Source: an uncultured Clostridia bacterium (lineage in GTDB: Bacteria; Bacillota; Clostridia; Christensenellales; CALVMC01). Taken from it: DNA of 64,000 nt. A program made the translations under genes and the position numbers. The notes under the pieces were generated by a model, which searched no databases, was not told where the DNA came from, and saw only the letters and a list, made by a program, of their open reading frames with translations. Positions 43,671-52,914 of this stretch are shown piece after piece. Positions within the stretch are counted from its first letter, which is position 1. Every line of letters starts with the position of its first letter. The stretch spans positions 185,241 through 249,240 of the forward strand of contig CALVMC010000001.1 in NCBI GenBank assembly GCA_944342015.1. Reading direction: 5' to 3'.

Positions 43671-44234
43671 ATGGTTTATTTTTTTGCTTTTATTTTTGCT
43701 TTATTTTATATTAATTTGGATTTGCAGATAACATTTAATAATGAAGAAAATAAATTTGTATTGAATTTAGTTCTTTATAATAATTTACTGTTGTTTAAAA
43801 TTTTTATATTTATAAACGATAATAATTTCTATTATAAAATCAATTCGGGAAATATAAAATCTTTTTATTATAAAAAAAATAAAAACAATAAAATAAATTC
43901 TAAAAATAAGAAAAATAAATTCTATCTTCCTAAAATTTCAATAGAAAAGGTAAATCTCGATATCGTATACGGAAAAAAAGACGATGCGTTTAATACTGCA
44001 ATATTATGCGGTTTATTTAATGCAATAAACTCTTTACTCGATTCAGAAATCATTCCTTTTATTAAAATAAAGGAATATAACAATAAAATTATTCCCGGCT
44101 TCAATAACGATGAATTTAAATTTAATTTTTCTTTATCGATAAAAAAATCCACATTTTCAATATTAATTATTATATTGCGCATACTATTTTTGAATTTAAT
44201 TAAAAGAGGTGCAAACAATGTCAAACACAATTGA
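43671..44234 (+). CDS. DUF2953-type membrane-associated protein, 187 aa
   Basis: N-terminal hydrophobic segment (1-18), then a basic Asn/Lys-rich middle, and a second hydrophobic segment near the end (SILIIILRILFLNLI). Clostridial DUF2953 proteins have this layout and lie between scpB and ytfJ, as here; the sequence itself is only weakly conserved. Overlaps ytfJ by 17 nt. Function unknown. Confidence 0.7.
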   Translation: MVYFFAFIFALFYINLDLQITFNNEENKFVLNLVLYNNLLLFKIFIFINDNNFYYKINSGNIKSFYYKKNKNNKINSKNKKNKFYLPKISIEKVNLDIVYGKKDDAFNTAILCGLFNAINSLLDSEIIPFIKIKEYNNKIIPGFNNDEFKFNFSLSIKKSTFSILIIILRILFLNLIKRGANNVKHN

Positions 44235-44577
44235 CAGTTTACTTGACACAATATTAACTAATTTAAAAACTTTATCGGATACTGATGTCATAATCGGTAA
44301 ACCCATAATATCTTCTGATAATGCGGTAATAGTTCCGATAACAAAAGTAACGTTAGGTTTTTTGGCAGGCGGTGCCGAGTATTCTGAAAATCAGAGTAAA
44401 AAAGAACAATTTCCCTATGCCGGAGGAGGCGGAGCAGGAGTAAGCATAACGCCTTTGGGATTTTTAATATCTTATGCGGGAAATCATAAGATTGTAAGAA
44501 TGGAAAAAAATATGGAGGAAAATAAATGGACGGATTTAATAAATGCTTCTGTAAATCTTATGAAAAAAGAAAAATAA
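44218..44577 (+). CDS. ytfJ: GerW/YtfJ family sporulation protein, 119 aa
   Basis: Spore protein in Bacillus needed for normal germination; homologues exist in non-spore-formers. Diagnostic segments: DVIIGKPIISSDNAVIVPITKVTLGFLAGG, the glycine-rich AGGGGAGVSITPLGFLIS and a C-terminal helix. ATG at 44218 is preceded by AAGAGG; the frame is open 9 nt further upstream without a better site. Confidence 0.93.
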   Translation: MSNTIDSLLDTILTNLKTLSDTDVIIGKPIISSDNAVIVPITKVTLGFLAGGAEYSENQSKKEQFPYAGGGGAGVSITPLGFLISYAGNHKIVRMEKNMEENKWTDLINASVNLMKKEK

Positions 44578-45710
44578 AATTCATAATGCCTTTAACCGTT
44601 ATGGTTTTGATTATATCAATTTTATGGCTTTTGCTTTCATATTTTTTATCTTGCAGTTGTACTTATGCGGCATCGGGAAGTTCAGCAATAGTAATCGACA
44701 GCAGGACGGGAAGAATTCTTTATGAAAACAATAAAGACGAAAGACTCCCTATGGCAAGTACTACTAAAATAATGACGGCTCTTATAGCAATAGAAAAAGG
44801 AAATTTAGACAGCTGTGTTAAAATTCCAAAAGAAGCCGTAGGAATAGAAGGCTCATCGATTTATCTTAAAGAAGGAGAATTGCTAACTTTAAGAGAATTA
44901 CTTTACGGTTTAATGTTGCAATCGGGAAACGACGCCTCAATCGCAATTGCAATAAATGTGGGAGGTTCCGTGGAGGAATTTGTAAATCTGATGAATGCAA
45001 AGGTTGCCGAGTTGGGTTTAAAAAATACTCATTTTGAAAATCCTAACGGTCTGCATAACGAAAATCATTATACTTCGTCCTTTGATCTTGCAATGATAAC
45101 AAAGTATGCATACACAAAAGACGATTTCAGAGAAATAGTCGGAACAAAAAATTTCAAAATACCTTATGAGAAATTCGATAATTCCGAAACTGAAAATAAA
45201 TACAGATATCTTAAAAACAAAAATAAAATTCTAAATGAATTCGAAGGAGGAATAGGCGTCAAAACAGGTTATACCAAGGATGCAGGAAGATGTCTTGTTA
45301 GCGCAGCAAAGCGCAGAGACAGCGAGATAATATGCGTGGTATTAAATCATCCTGATATGTTCTCGGACAGCAAAAGATATATGGAAAATGCTTTTAAAGA
45401 ATTTCCGACCAGACGATTAATTTCAAAAGGCGATGTTGCGGGACAAATTAAAATTGCCGGCTCTAACAGAGAATATCATGAAATAACAGTTCAAAACGAT
45501 ATAATGTATCCGATGTCGGAAAGTGAATTTAAAAATGTTAAATATGTATACGAGTACGATAAAACATTAAAAGCTCCACTTAAATCCGGAGATAAGGTAG
45601 GTAAAATAAAAGTTTATATTAAAAATCAGTTGATTTCGGAAGAAAATTTAGTTACCATAAATGATGTAAACGAAAAAGAATTAATGGATCAATTTCAGAA
45701 CATTGCTTAA
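44526..45710 (+). CDS. dacB: Second D-alanyl-D-alanine carboxypeptidase (DacB-like), 394 aa
   Basis: S11 peptidase with signal anchor (about 19-48), S78-T-T-K81, S133-G-N135 and K246-T-G248, and a short C-terminal PBP5 domain. Sporulation-linked DacB lies next to ytfJ in Bacillus and Clostridia. I take the ATG at 44526 (TGGAGGAAAATAA upstream), giving a 52-nt overlap with ytfJ; the ATG at 44586 has no ribosome site. Confidence 0.9.
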   Translation: MDGFNKCFCKSYEKRKIKFIMPLTVMVLIISILWLLLSYFLSCSCTYAASGSSAIVIDSRTGRILYENNKDERLPMASTTKIMTALIAIEKGNLDSCVKIPKEAVGIEGSSIYLKEGELLTLRELLYGLMLQSGNDASIAIAINVGGSVEEFVNLMNAKVAELGLKNTHFENPNGLHNENHYTSSFDLAMITKYAYTKDDFREIVGTKNFKIPYEKFDNSETENKYRYLKNKNKILNEFEGGIGVKTGYTKDAGRCLVSAAKRRDSEIICVVLNHPDMFSDSKRYMENAFKEFPTRRLISKGDVAGQIKIAGSNREYHEITVQNDIMYPMSESEFKNVKYVYEYDKTLKAPLKSGDKVGKIKVYIKNQLISEENLVTINDVNEKELMDQFQNIA

Positions 45711-45732
45711 TTGAAATTGAAATGAGGAACTA

Positions 45733-46446
45733 ATGAGAATTAATAAATATCTTGCCCTATGCGGAATAGCGTCAAGGCGAGGTTGCGAAAAATACGTAAT
45801 CGACGGTAAAGTAAAAATAAACGGTAAAAAGATTTTATCTCTTTCGGAAGATGTAAATTTGGAGAACGACACAGTTACTGTTGACGGAATTAAAGTTGAG
45901 CCTCCAAAGAAAACTGAATATATTATGCTTAATAAACCCAAAGGATGCTTGACTACGGCAAAAGATGATAGAGGCAGAAAAACCGTTTACGATTATTTGA
46001 ATTCTTTTAACGGCAAAAGACTTTTTCCTGTCGGAAGACTGGATTATGACAGCGAAGGTCTTTTGCTTTTTACTAACGACGGAGATTTGGCATACAAACT
46101 TACTCATCCGAAAAACGAAATTCCCAAGACATATTCAGTCAAAGTGGAAGGAGAGCCCACAGAAAGCGAACTTGCCAAACTTCGCAAAGGAATTGAAATA
46201 GAAGAAGGACTTATTACTCATAAAGCCCTTATCAAAAAAATTGAATTCAAAGACGGTATAACAAAATTACAAATAACTATATATGAAGGAAAAAACAGAG
46301 AAATAAGAAAAATGTTTGAAGCAATTAACAAAGAAGTGGTTTTCCTAAAACGCATAGCTATCGGAGATTTAAGACTCGGCGGTTTAGGAAGAGGACAAAG
46401 CAGACATTTATCAAACGAAGAAATATATTATCTTAAAAATTTATGA
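45733..46446 (+). CDS. rluB: RsuA/RluB-family rRNA pseudouridine synthase, 237 aa
   Basis: S4 RNA-binding domain (RINKYLALCGIASRRGCEKYVIDGKVKING) followed by the catalytic domain with Asp in GRLDYDSEGLLLFTNDGDLA. Acts on 23S (RluB) or 16S (RsuA) rRNA; scpB-proximal members are usually RluB (B. subtilis YpuL). Overlaps maf by 4 nt. Confidence 0.93.
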   Translation: MRINKYLALCGIASRRGCEKYVIDGKVKINGKKILSLSEDVNLENDTVTVDGIKVEPPKKTEYIMLNKPKGCLTTAKDDRGRKTVYDYLNSFNGKRLFPVGRLDYDSEGLLLFTNDGDLAYKLTHPKNEIPKTYSVKVEGEPTESELAKLRKGIEIEEGLITHKALIKKIEFKDGITKLQITIYEGKNREIRKMFEAINKEVVFLKRIAIGDLRLGGLGRGQSRHLSNEEIYYLKNL

Positions 46447-47015
46447 AAATTATTTTAGCTTCATCTTCGCCCAGAAGAAAGCAATTAATGAATTTATTAG
46501 GTTTGGTTTTCGATATAATTCCGTCAGATACGGAAGAAAATTTTGATTGCAAAAATAAAAGTATTTTAGTAAAAAAATTGTCGTTGATTAAAGCTGAAAA
46601 TGTATACAATAAAACTAACGGGGACAGGGTAGTTATAGGTTCGGATACAATTGTTTCATATAAAGGAAAAACTTTGACAAAACCTAAAACAGATACCGAA
46701 AGCATTATAACTTTAAAAAATTTAAGCGGCAAAAGTCATTATGTTTACACCGGACTCACGGTAATTATCTACAAAGACGGTAAAACAAAAATTTATAATA
46801 AATATTCAAAATGCAAAGTATATTTCGATAAAATTTCCGATGATGAAATTATAAATTATGTTAAAAGTAATGATCCAAAAGATAAAGCAGGATCTTATTC
46901 GATTCAAGGCGCCGGTGCTAAATTTATTAAAAAAATTTACGGAGATTATTATACCGTAGTAGGCCTTCCTTTAAATATGCTTTATAACATCTTAAAATCG
47001 GAAAAAATTATTTAG
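46443..47015 (+). CDS. maf: Maf-like nucleotide pyrophosphatase, 190 aa
   Basis: House-cleaning nucleotide pyrophosphatase (dTTP/UTP-type in characterised relatives). ILASSSPRRKQLM near the start, GSDTIVSYKG, NLSGKSHYVYTGL and the C-terminal YSIQGAGAKFIKKIYGDYYTVVGLPL motifs are typical. It ends the operon; a new promoter follows. Confidence 0.94.
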   Translation: MKIILASSSPRRKQLMNLLGLVFDIIPSDTEENFDCKNKSILVKKLSLIKAENVYNKTNGDRVVIGSDTIVSYKGKTLTKPKTDTESIITLKNLSGKSHYVYTGLTVIIYKDGKTKIYNKYSKCKVYFDKISDDEIINYVKSNDPKDKAGSYSIQGAGAKFIKKIYGDYYTVVGLPLNMLYNILKSEKII

Positions 47016-47112
47016 TATTATATTTTACAAGCTTTGTTGTAATTCTCGAAAAATTAAAAAGGGGAAAGATTGTTAATTTTATAACATTTTTCTCAAAAAG
47101 CCGTCCATTTGC

Positions 47113-47141
47113 TTGCAGAAAATATCCGTTTCATATAAAAT
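47113..47141 (+). promoter_or_regulatory. SigA-type promoter of the decarboxylase operon
   Basis: TTGCAG (47113-47118), 17-nt spacer, TAAAAT (47136-47141), about 42 nt upstream of the GGAGG site of the first gene. Confidence 0.72.
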
Positions 47142-47190
47142 GTTAATAGTTTAGTTTGGCTTTTATCCAGTTTTAATGCGGAGGATTTAT

Positions 47191-48570
47191 ATGAGCGATA
47201 TTTTAAAGGAAAACACCGATAAAATTTTAAAAACTTCAACCGAAATCAGAAAATTCATCAAAACCCTTTTCGACAGTGATAGCTTTGTCGAAACCGATGT
47301 TTTTTTAAACGGAGGTTCTTTTTTAGGCGAAGGAACGGCTTTTGGCGAAGGAGTGGTTACAGGCTATGCGTTAATTAACGAAATACCCGTTAATTTCTTT
47401 GCTCAAAACAGCGAGGTTCTTAAAGGCGGTTTCGGAGGCAACCAAGCTAAAAAAATTATTAAAACTTTGAACAGAGCCAAACAAAGCGGAACACCGTTTT
47501 TAGGTATAATGGATTGCTCGGGTTTCAGAATCGATGAAGACGTAAAAGCTATTGAAGCTTACTCTTTTCTCATCAAAGAGTTATCCGTTGATACCGAAAT
47601 TCCTACTGTCTGTATAATTAAAGGAAATAATATAGGACTGATGAAGGTTCTTTCCGGTATTTTTGATTTTGTTATAATCTCAGATAAAGCGGTTTCAGCC
47701 TTAAACGCTCCTATGAAATTGGCAAAAGGCAGCGATAAATTTTCCGATTTGTTCGGTTGCTCTTTCAATACTGAAACGGGATTTGCGGATTTCGTATATA
47801 AATCCGCAAGCGATTTAAAGAGTTTACTGATTAATCTTCTTTCGATAACCGAAAACGCTCAAATAGATAACGATGACGACCCCAATAGAGTAGTTGCAGC
47901 TTTAAACAAAAATCATAATCCTAACAAAACCGCTGAGGCTGTTTTTGATAACGGAAAATGTCTGATGTATAAAGACGGCTTCGGAAATGAAGTTCATTGC
48001 GGCTTTGGCAGTATTAACGGATTTACCGCTTGTTTTATGGCAGTTGACACAAATCAAAATAAACTTACTCTTCAAGATTTGTATAAATTAAAAAGATTTG
48101 TTGAAATTGCGGATAAATTTTCATTACCTTTGATTTCCTTTGTGGACAGCGACAATGTGGACTTTACGGTAGAAGATGAAAAAGCTTTCGCCGCCGGTCT
48201 TTCTTCCAATTTATTGAAAACCATAGCTAAAAGTACAATGCCTAAAATTTCGGTAATTTGCAATAAAGCAATAGGTTTTTCTTATTCGGCTTTTGTCAGT
48301 AAAAACATCGGTTTTGATTTTGTATTGGCTTTTTCAGACAGTATAATTTCTCCCATTGCTTCGGAAACCGCTATAAACATGTATTTTGAAGATGACTTAA
48401 AAAATAAAGGCAACTCGTTGGAATTAAGAAAAAAATTAATTTCAGAATATAACAAGACTTTTGCTAATCCTTTCGAAAAAGCAAAAGAAGGTTTTATTGA
48501 CAATATCATTGAGCCGTCTTCCGTGCGTCCATATATTGCACAGGCTTTGATGATGCTTTTAGGAGTTTAA
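47191..48570 (+). CDS. Biotin-dependent acyl-CoA carboxyltransferase (MmdA/12S-like), 459 aa
   Basis: Crotonase-fold carboxyltransferase with two tandem halves. N-half motifs: FLGEGTAFGEGVVTGYALI, GGFGGNQAKKIIKTLNRAKQSGTPFLGIMDCSGFRID; C-half: SLPLISFVDSDN and KISVICNKAIGFSYSAF. At 459 aa it is shorter and more divergent than the roughly 515-aa MmdA. The ATG at 47191 follows GCGGAGG; an ATG at 47176 overlaps that site. Transfers carboxyl between biotin and an acyl-CoA such as methylmalonyl-CoA; the exact CoA ester cannot be read from the sequence. Confidence 0.85.
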   Translation: MSDILKENTDKILKTSTEIRKFIKTLFDSDSFVETDVFLNGGSFLGEGTAFGEGVVTGYALINEIPVNFFAQNSEVLKGGFGGNQAKKIIKTLNRAKQSGTPFLGIMDCSGFRIDEDVKAIEAYSFLIKELSVDTEIPTVCIIKGNNIGLMKVLSGIFDFVIISDKAVSALNAPMKLAKGSDKFSDLFGCSFNTETGFADFVYKSASDLKSLLINLLSITENAQIDNDDDPNRVVAALNKNHNPNKTAEAVFDNGKCLMYKDGFGNEVHCGFGSINGFTACFMAVDTNQNKLTLQDLYKLKRFVEIADKFSLPLISFVDSDNVDFTVEDEKAFAAGLSSNLLKTIAKSTMPKISVICNKAIGFSYSAFVSKNIGFDFVLAFSDSIISPIASETAINMYFEDDLKNKGNSLELRKKLISEYNKTFANPFEKAKEGFIDNIIEPSSVRPYIAQALMMLLGV

Positions 48571-48571
48571 T

Positions 48572-48889
48572 ATGTTAGACAGATTCTTAAATAGTTTAAT
48601 TGTTTGCGTAATAGGTCTCTTGGTTGTTTTTATCATTCTTGCAATTATAATTTTCGTAATTAAACTTGTAGAATACGCAAACAGAGTAGATTATTCTAAA
48701 TTAACAAACAAAATCAAAAAATCGTTTAAAAAGAAAAACAACGAAGATATAACTCCCGAAATTATAGCAGTTATAACTTCTGCAATTTATACAATTATTG
48801 CCACTGAAAACGGAACCGATGTTACGGATGAAAATATTTCTGCAAGCGAAGTTCCTTTTAAAGTCAGAAGTATCAAAAGAGTTAAATAA
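48572..48889 (+). CDS. oadG: OadG-family sodium pump decarboxylase gamma subunit, 105 aa
   Basis: One N-terminal membrane helix (about residues 8-30, VCVIGLLVVFIILAIIIFVIKL) followed by a cytoplasmic part ending in Lys/Arg; the AVITSAIYTIIATENG stretch is seen in OadG proteins. Anchors the carboxyltransferase and biotin carrier to the membrane beta subunit. It is 2 nt from the preceding stop and 12 nt before the next start. Confidence 0.87.
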   Translation: MLDRFLNSLIVCVIGLLVVFIILAIIIFVIKLVEYANRVDYSKLTNKIKKSFKKKNNEDITPEIIAVITSAIYTIIATENGTDVTDENISASEVPFKVRSIKRVK

Positions 48890-48900
48890 TGGAGGAAAAT

Positions 48901-49266
48901 ATGCGTAAATTTAACATCACTGTTGACGGAAAAAATTACATCGTTGAAGTAGAAGAACTCGGAAGTTCCACTAACGCTCAAAGCAGCGAAGCCCTTTCTA
49001 AAACCGAAGTTAAAGTTCCTGCTCCGGCTCCGGCTCCCGCAAAAGCAGTTTCGGGCGAAGGCGAACCGGTAAAAGCTCCGATGCCCGGAGTAATTCTTTC
49101 TATAACAGCCGATAACAAGAATGTTAAAACCGGCGATCCTATTCTTGTTATGGAAGCTATGAAAATGGAAAATAACATTTCAGCACCCAAAGACGGTTTT
49201 GTTACCGTAGTTGTATCAAAAGGCGCAAATGTAAATACAGGCGATATTTTAGCTTATATTAAGTAA
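48901..49266 (+). CDS. Biotin carboxyl carrier protein, 121 aa
   Basis: Biotinyl domain with the biotin lysine in EAMKMEN (K88). An N-terminal segment (1-35) precedes a Pro/Ala linker (VPAPAPAPAKAV). GGAGG inside the preceding in-frame ATG-GAG-GAA triplets supports the start at 48901 rather than 48889. Shared carrier for both carboxyltransferases of this operon, judged by its central position. Confidence 0.92.
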   Translation: MRKFNITVDGKNYIVEVEELGSSTNAQSSEALSKTEVKVPAPAPAPAKAVSGEGEPVKAPMPGVILSITADNKNVKTGDPILVMEAMKMENNISAPKDGFVTVVVSKGANVNTGDILAYIK

Positions 49267-49282
49267 TAAATAAGGTGGTTCT

Positions 49283-50479
49283 ATGTCGTTATTCTTAACT
49301 ACAGAAGGCGGTAGCGTTTGGGACGCTATATTAGACCTTCTTAAAGGTACAGGCTTTTACGATTTTAATCTTGAAACAGTAAAGCAGCTAATTATGATGG
49401 CTATCGCTTGTTTTTTGGTTTATCTCGCAATCGCTAAAAAATATGAACCTAATTTGCTTTTATCTATCGCATTCGGTATGTTTATTATAAACATTCCCGG
49501 AGCTTACGAAGTATTGTATCAGGAGCCCGTTGACGGAAATATCGGCGGTTTGTTTTATTATCTCTACAAAGGCGTAGAATGGGTAATTTTCCCTCCGTTG
49601 ATTTTCTTGGGAATCGGTGCAATGACTGATTTCGGTCCGCTAATAGCAAATCCCAAAAGTTTATTATTAGGTGCCGCAGCTCAGGCAGCCATATTTATAA
49701 CCTTTATAGGAGCTGTTTTATTAGGCTTTACAGATTGGGAAGCAGCTTCAATTGGTATCATAGGTGGCGCTGACGGGCCTACTGCAATATATCTTACTTC
49801 AAGGCTTGCTCCTCATTTATTAGGTCCTATCTCGATTGCAGCCTACTCGTATATGGCTTTGGTACCTGTAATTCAGCCACCGATAATGAAACTTCTTACT
49901 ACTAAAAAAGAAAGGTTGGTAAGAATGAAACAGTTAAGAGAGGTTTCAAGAACGGAAAAATTAATTTTTCCTCTTCTTGTAACCGGTGTATGCGCATTTA
50001 TATTGCCTTCGGCTTTACCTCTTATCGGTATGCTTATGTTAGGTAATTTAATGAAAGAGTCGAATGTCGTTCCTCGTCTTACAAAATGCGCCTCAAATGA
50101 ATTGCTTAATATAATAACTATTTTACTCGGAGTTACGGTAGGCAGTAAGGCATATGCAAATCAGTTCCTGCAATGGGATACATTAAAAATTATTTTACTC
50201 GGAGTTATTGCTTTCTCTATAGGAACAGCTTCAGGCGTGCTGCTTGGAAAGGTTATGTACAAATTGACAAAAGGTCAGGTAAATCCTTTAATCGGAGCGG
50301 CAGGAGTTTCTGCGGTGCCTATGGCTGCCCGGGTTGCGCAAGATGTAGGTCGGAAAGAAGATCCGAACAATTATCTTCTCATGCATGCTATGGGACCCAA
50401 TGTCGCAGGCGTTATAGGATCGGCGGTTGCCGCAGGCATACTTCTGTCAATGGCAAATTCCGGATTTTTATTGAACTAA
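49283..50479 (+). CDS. oadB: Sodium-translocating decarboxylase beta subunit (OadB/GcdB family), 398 aa
   Basis: Integral membrane carboxybiotin decarboxylase that couples CO2 release to Na+ export. Conserved blocks: GIIGGADGPTAIYLTSRLAP (the conserved Asp region), YMALVPVIQPPIMKLLTT, GVTVGSKA and GAAGVSAVPMAARVAQ...NYLLMHAMGPNVAGVIGSAVAAG. Nine or so hydrophobic segments. GGTGG precedes the ATG. Confidence 0.95.
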   Translation: MSLFLTTEGGSVWDAILDLLKGTGFYDFNLETVKQLIMMAIACFLVYLAIAKKYEPNLLLSIAFGMFIINIPGAYEVLYQEPVDGNIGGLFYYLYKGVEWVIFPPLIFLGIGAMTDFGPLIANPKSLLLGAAAQAAIFITFIGAVLLGFTDWEAASIGIIGGADGPTAIYLTSRLAPHLLGPISIAAYSYMALVPVIQPPIMKLLTTKKERLVRMKQLREVSRTEKLIFPLLVTGVCAFILPSALPLIGMLMLGNLMKESNVVPRLTKCASNELLNIITILLGVTVGSKAYANQFLQWDTLKIILLGVIAFSIGTASGVLLGKVMYKLTKGQVNPLIGAAGVSAVPMAARVAQDVGRKEDPNNYLLMHAMGPNVAGVIGSAVAAGILLSMANSGFLLN

Positions 50480-50567
50480 ATTAATAATTCATAAATATAT
50501 AAATATATAAAAATATAATTATTAAAGTTTAACATTAATTATAATCAGGCATACCGGAGGAATAACT

Positions 50568-51959
50568 ATGGTAAAGATTACTGAAACAATATTAAGAGAT
50601 GCTCATCAATCTCAGGCCGCAACAAGAATGAAACTTGATGAAATGCTTCCTATTTGTGATAAAATAGACAAAATAGGTTACCATTCGGTAGAATGTTGGG
50701 GCGGAGCTACTTTTGATGCTTGCATAAGATTTTTAAATGAAGATCCATGGGACAGACTTCGTCAGTTAAAAAAAGCGATGCCTAATACAAAGCTTCAAAT
50801 GTTATTCAGAGGGCAAAATATTCTGGGATATAAGCATTATGCAGACGATGTAGTTGATGCTTTTGTTAAAAAATCCATTGAAAACGGAATCGACATTATC
50901 AGAATATTTGACGCATTAAACGATATAAGGAATCTTGAACAGGCTGTAAAATGCACAAAAAAATATGGCGGCGTATGCGAAACGGCAATAAGTTATACAA
51001 CAAGCCCTATACATAATATTGAGTATTTCACCAAACTTGCAAAAGATATGGAAAGTATGGGAGCAGATATTATATGTGTAAAGGATATGGCTAATCTTCT
51101 TTTACCGTACGAAGCATATAATCTTGTAACTGCTCTTAAAAAAGCAGTTAAAATTCCGATACATATTCACACTCATAACACTTCGGGTGTAGGAGATATG
51201 ACAAATCTTAAAGCGATTGAGGCAGGTGCAGATATCGTTGACACAGCTCTTTCTCCTTTAGGAAACGGAACAAGTCAGCCTGCCACAGAATCTCTTGTTG
51301 CTACATTAAAAGGAACACAATACGATACAGGTCTTGACCTTGAAAAACTTAATGTAATTTCAGAGCATTTTAAAAAGGTTGCCGAAAGACTTAAAAAAGA
51401 CGGATATTTAAGCGACAAAGTACTTTCCGTAAATGTTAACGCATTAATTTATCAGGTTCCAGGCGGAATGCTGTCTAATCTTATAGGACAATTAAAAGAA
51501 GCAAATGCTATCGATAAATTAGACGCTGTATTAAAAGAGGTACCGGCAGTAAGAAAAGATTTGGGATATATACCTTTGGTAACTCCTACAAGTCAGATTG
51601 TCGGCACTCAAGCGGTGTTAAATGTAATTAGCGGCGAAAGATATAAAATGGTTAACGAGGGAACAAAGGGAATACTAAAAGGCGAATACGGAAAACTTCC
51701 GTCAGCTCCCAATCCCGAAGTGGTCAAGAAAATTATCGGAGACGAAAAACCGATTACTGTTCGTCCTGCCGACTTGATAGAACCTGAACTTGAAAAATAT
51801 AAAGCAGAAATTAAAGAATATATAGAACAGGAAGAAGATGTATTAACATATGCGCTTTTCCCACAGGTAGCGTTAAAGTTTTTCAAAAACAGACAAGCTC
51901 AAAAATACGGACTCGATTCTCAATTCGGAGATATTAAAAATAAAGTTCATCCGGTATAA
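50568..51959 (+). CDS. oadA: Oxaloacetate decarboxylase alpha / transcarboxylase 5S-type carboxyltransferase, 463 aa
   Basis: HMGL-like TIM-barrel carboxyltransferase acting on oxaloacetate/pyruvate. Start ITETILRDAHQSQAATRM, SVECWGGATFDACIRFLNEDPWDRLR, the metal-binding KDMANLLLP and HIHTHNTSGVGDMTNLKAIEAGADIVDTALSPLGNGTSQPATE motifs; a C-terminal carboxylase domain follows. The biotinyl domain is absent, as expected when the carrier is separate. A 88-bp AT-rich gap separates it from oadB. CGGAGGAA precedes the ATG. Confidence 0.94.
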   Translation: MVKITETILRDAHQSQAATRMKLDEMLPICDKIDKIGYHSVECWGGATFDACIRFLNEDPWDRLRQLKKAMPNTKLQMLFRGQNILGYKHYADDVVDAFVKKSIENGIDIIRIFDALNDIRNLEQAVKCTKKYGGVCETAISYTTSPIHNIEYFTKLAKDMESMGADIICVKDMANLLLPYEAYNLVTALKKAVKIPIHIHTHNTSGVGDMTNLKAIEAGADIVDTALSPLGNGTSQPATESLVATLKGTQYDTGLDLEKLNVISEHFKKVAERLKKDGYLSDKVLSVNVNALIYQVPGGMLSNLIGQLKEANAIDKLDAVLKEVPAVRKDLGYIPLVTPTSQIVGTQAVLNVISGERYKMVNEGTKGILKGEYGKLPSAPNPEVVKKIIGDEKPITVRPADLIEPELEKYKAEIKEYIEQEEDVLTYALFPQVALKFFKNRQAQKYGLDSQFGDIKNKVHPV

Positions 51960-51964
51960 AAAAT

Positions 51965-51988
51965 ATCCGCTGAATGCGGATTTTTTTA
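51965..51988 (+). terminator. Rho-independent terminator after oadA
   Basis: Six-bp stem ATCCGC/GCGGAT (51965-51970/51976-51981) with loop TGAAT, followed by TTTTTTATT. The next 190 bp are AT-rich with no gene seen. Confidence 0.8.
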
Positions 51989-52182
51989 TTAACGTTTAAA
52001 TTTTTAAAAAAATATTTAATTAATAAAGTTAATTTATGATTAAATATAAAATATGAACATTAAATATAAATAAATTTTATAGAGCAATTAAAATTATATA
52101 TAAAATTTTAACAAAAACAAAGTATTATATTTTTAACTTTAAAAAATAATACTCAAATAAAAGCATTGAGGATTATTTTCAA

Positions 52183-52914
52183 ATGAAAATTTTATTAGTT
52201 AACGATGACGGTATATTATCGCAAGGAATTCGTTTACTTGCCGACAAGCTGAGCGACTTTAATCATGTAGTTGTAATTGCGCCTGAAATGCAAGCATCTA
52301 ATTCCAGTCACACTATGTCATTTAAAATACCGGTAAATTATGTCGAAGTCAATTTGTCCGAAAAATATAGAGCTTATGCGGTAAAAGGCACTCCGATCGA
52401 TTGCGTAAAATTCGGAATAGATATAATAATGAAAGACAAACCCGATTTTATAATATCGGGAATAAACGACAGTCCGAACATCGGAACAGATGTGTTATAT
52501 TCAGGAACCGTTAATGCCGCAATAGAGGGGGCAATTTTAGGAATAAAAAGTATTGCGGTATCTCAGGAAGGTAAAAACTTTAACTATTCCGCCGATTTTA
52601 TTTTAAATAATTTCGATTTTTTATATAAAGCTATATTTAATAACGATTTTATACTAAATATAAATATCCCCGAAAACCCGAAAGATATAGTAATAACAGA
52701 AACAGGCCACAGACAATATAAAGATTGGTATGAATATATCGAAGGAGAAGGATATTATTTAAAAGGGTATACATTAAAATCGGATAAAAACTTATATAAA
52801 ACAGACGCTGAATATTTTGATGAAAAATACATTACCATTTCGCCGATAAAAATAAATTTCAACGATATAAAAGCTCTAAAATATTTAAAGGATAATCTTA
52901 AATTGAAAAAATGA
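52183..52914 (+). CDS. surE: 5'-nucleotidase SurE, 243 aa
   Basis: Divalent-metal phosphatase for nucleoside monophosphates. LVNDDGILSQGIRLLA carries the paired Asp metal ligands, VIAPEMQASNSSHTMSF the catalytic Asn/Ser region, and GTPIDCVKFGI, ISGINDSPNIGTDVLYSGTVNAAIEGA are conserved. Overlaps the next gene by 4 nt. Confidence 0.95.
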   Translation: MKILLVNDDGILSQGIRLLADKLSDFNHVVVIAPEMQASNSSHTMSFKIPVNYVEVNLSEKYRAYAVKGTPIDCVKFGIDIIMKDKPDFIISGINDSPNIGTDVLYSGTVNAAIEGAILGIKSIAVSQEGKNFNYSADFILNNFDFLYKAIFNNDFILNINIPENPKDIVITETGHRQYKDWYEYIEGEGYYLKGYTLKSDKNLYKTDAEYFDEKYITISPIKINFNDIKALKYLKDNLKLKK

